From Thermoanaerobaculaceae bacterium (GTDB lineage: Bacteria > Acidobacteriota > UBA4820), in the NCBI GenBank assembly GCA_012798145.1, contig JAAZNT010000229.1:1-6592 (forward strand): a stretch of 6,592 nt of DNA. The letters run 5' to 3'. A model generated the notes under the pieces. That model made no database searches. It was not told the DNA's origin and was given only the letters and a program-made list of their open reading frames with translations. Within the stretch, counting starts at the first letter, position 1. The number at the start of each line of letters is the position of its first letter. Positions 5,665 to 6,592 of this stretch are shown piece by piece. The translations under genes were made by a program, and so were the position numbers.

Positions 5665-6036
5665 TCAAATGGAAGTTGCAACAGCGTCTATCACTTTCAA
5701 AACTTTTTCTGCAGAAAAGGGCTTGACAATAAAATCTTTGGCTCCGGCGGCTATAGATTCAATTACAAGCGCCTCCTGTCCTAAAGCGGAACACATAACT
5801 ATTTTTGCCTTGGGATCCATTTTAATAATCTCTTTCGTGGCTTCAATGCCATCCATTTGCGGCATTACGATATCCATCGTTACAAGATCCGGATTTAAGT
5901 TCTGATACTTTGATATCGCTTCCTCGCCGTTTGAAGCTTCGCCCACGACATCGTATTTGCCTGAATTTACCAGTATGTCTCGTATCATAGCCCTCATAAA
6001 CATTGCGTCGTCAACAATCAATACCTTATAAGCCAT
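5665..6036 (-). CDS. cheY: chemotaxis response regulator CheY
   Basis: A 123-residue single-domain receiver with no output domain. The acidic pocket is Asp9-Asp10 (LIVDDA), the phosphorylated residue is Asp55 (VTMDIVMPQMDG), the switch hydroxyl is Ser83 (VMCSALGQE) and the conserved lysine is Lys105 (IVKPF). Residues Ala34-Ser35 and the GAKDF loop are typical of CheY proteins of the Bacillus/Thermotoga type. It takes phosphate from CheA and, when a flagellar motor is present, binds the switch; CheC removes the phosphate. It sits one base after cheW and 11 bases before the chosen cheA start. Its Shine-Dalgarno GGAGG is formed by the last codons of cheW, so its output should track that gene. 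Confidence 0.95.
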   Translation of the reverse strand: MAYKVLIVDDAMFMRAMIRDILVNSGKYDVVGEASNGEEAISKYQNLNPDLVTMDIVMPQMDGIEATKEIIKMDPKAKIVMCSALGQEALVIESIAAGAKDFIVKPFSAEKVLKVIDAVATSI

Positions 6037-6037
6037 T

Positions 6038-6475
6038 TTACCTCCAATTAACGCCGTATCTTAATGTTCCAATAACTTCTTCTTCAATCGCAAGAGAGAG
6101 TCTTTCTATGTCCAAAACGGAGACAAACCTATCTTTGTACGAGTAAATCCCCTTAAAAACGCCTTCTCTTCCTTTTTCAACAAGTTTCAGTTCGTTGTAT
6201 TCAATTATATCTTCTATTTTATTCACTTCAAGAAGAATGTTGTCCAATGAAGATAATCTTATGTAAATGTTGGAATCTTCGTCTATCTTCTCATCCAAGA
6301 TTTGTTTAAGAGAAACAACTGTTAATACAGCCCCGCGCCAAAAAGCAGTCCCTTTGATAGAAGGCATAATGAATGGGCTGGGATGAATTTTCACAACCTC
6401 CACAACTTCTTTTACATCTTTTGATGAAATCCCGATAAATTTTTCGCAAACTTTTACAACAATAAGTTTAGTCAT
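6038..6475 (-). CDS. cheW: chemotaxis coupling protein CheW
   Basis: A 145-residue single CheW-like domain that links receptors to the P5 domain of CheA. The two SH3-like subdomains can be traced: strand IVVKVCEKFIGIS with the following VKEVVEVVKI, then the core segment IKGTAFWRGAVLTVVSL, in which Arg47-Gly48 corresponds to the conserved RG of the family's 'vinlRG.ilPvidL' motif, and the C-terminal strand DRFVSVLDIERL. It diverges from the consensus around the RG (AFW for the usual inl), but length and layout are normal. The start lies 2 bases after the MCP stop and has only a weak AAAG before it, so it probably relies on coupling to the receptor gene. Confidence 0.88.
   Translation of the reverse strand: MTKLIVVKVCEKFIGISSKDVKEVVEVVKIHPSPFIMPSIKGTAFWRGAVLTVVSLKQILDEKIDEDSNIYIRLSSLDNILLEVNKIEDIIEYNELKLVEKGREGVFKGIYSYKDRFVSVLDIERLSLAIEEEVIGTLRYGVNWR
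6041..6045 (-). promoter_or_regulatory. ribosome-binding site of cheY inside cheW
   Basis: The minus strand reads GGAGG, TAAA, ATG. The site overlaps the last codons of cheW, directly before its TAA stop, a layout expected for coupled translation. Confidence 0.75.
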
Positions 6476-6477
6476 CT

Positions 6478-6592
6478 TTAAATTTGAAATTTTCCTATGG
6501 CGTTTTTAAGTTTTTCCGCTTCATCAAGCAACGATTTCGCTTCTTTGTTTATCTCTTCCATACTTGCCGTTATCTCTTCTGTGGCGGCTGAA
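6478..6592 (-). CDS. methyl-accepting chemotaxis protein, C-terminal 37 residues only
   Basis: An open frame runs from the window edge to a TAA at 6478-6480 on the minus strand. The readable end includes SAATEEITASMEEI, then KEAKSLLDEAEKLKNAIGKFQI. This matches the characteristic receptor C-terminus: the 'AATEEi.aSmeei' helix, then 'a..L...a..L...v..Fki'. The rest of the receptor, including its sensor and the CheA/CheW-binding hairpin tip, lies beyond the window. Its stop is 2 bases before cheW, making it the first visible gene of the chemotaxis operon. No CheR-docking pentapeptide (NWETF type) is present at the end. Confidence 0.85.
   Translation of the reverse strand, partial: SAATEEITASMEEINKEAKSLLDEAEKLKNAIGKFQI

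Noticed and set aside
5654..5668. TTG start of cheA overlapping the cheY stop
   Set aside because: No ribosome-binding sequence precedes the TTG, while the ATG 15 bases downstream has GGAAG at a good distance and begins the HPt domain normally.

Overview
The window comes from an AT-rich bacterial genome. Ribosome-binding sites are strong, coding is dense, and the proteins are rich in Lys, Glu and Phe. The chemotaxis cassette (cheW-cheY-cheA-cheC behind a receptor gene, with CheC as the CheY-P phosphatase) is of the type seen in Bacillus, Thermotoga and many uncultivated lineages, and it implies motility or another CheA-controlled output. I cannot name a phylum from the sequence.

Layout. (1) Bases 1-1567, plus strand: two adjacent genes for ComEC-like metallo-beta-lactamase (MBL) fold proteins. 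The first is cut by the window edge and keeps most metal ligands. The second keeps the fold but has lost the metal motifs, so it is probably a pseudoenzyme. (2) Bases 1613-2179, minus strand: a stand-alone HD-domain hydrolase, convergent with the MBL pair. (3) Bases 2229-2304, plus strand: tRNA-Ala with anticodon CGC, the G3:U70 identity pair and an encoded CCA end. (4) Bases 2284-2739: 2.7 near-identical copies of a 170-bp tandem repeat. Its first copy begins inside the tRNA gene, so each unit carries the last 21 nt of tRNA-Ala. (5) Bases 2756-6592, minus strand: receptor (MCP) tail, cheW, cheY, cheA, cheC and a DUF2752 membrane protein, tightly packed with overlaps or gaps of 1-8 bases except for a stop/start overlap choice at cheA.

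How the chemotaxis genes work together: the receptor and CheW control CheA autophosphorylation, CheA passes phosphate to the single-domain CheY, and CheC removes it. All key residues of CheA, CheY and both CheC active sites are present, so the module looks functional. cheB, cheR and cheD are not in the window.

The most unusual part is the array after tRNA-Ala. Each full junction between units can fold into a small tRNA-like form: a six-pair acceptor stem identical to that of the adjacent tRNA-Ala (including G3:U70), a long bulged hairpin instead of the D and anticodon arms, and an ACCA end. Each unit also carries an inverted copy of the T-arm sequence that could pair with the tRNA tail. No integrase or transposase is visible, and I recognise no described family for this repeat.
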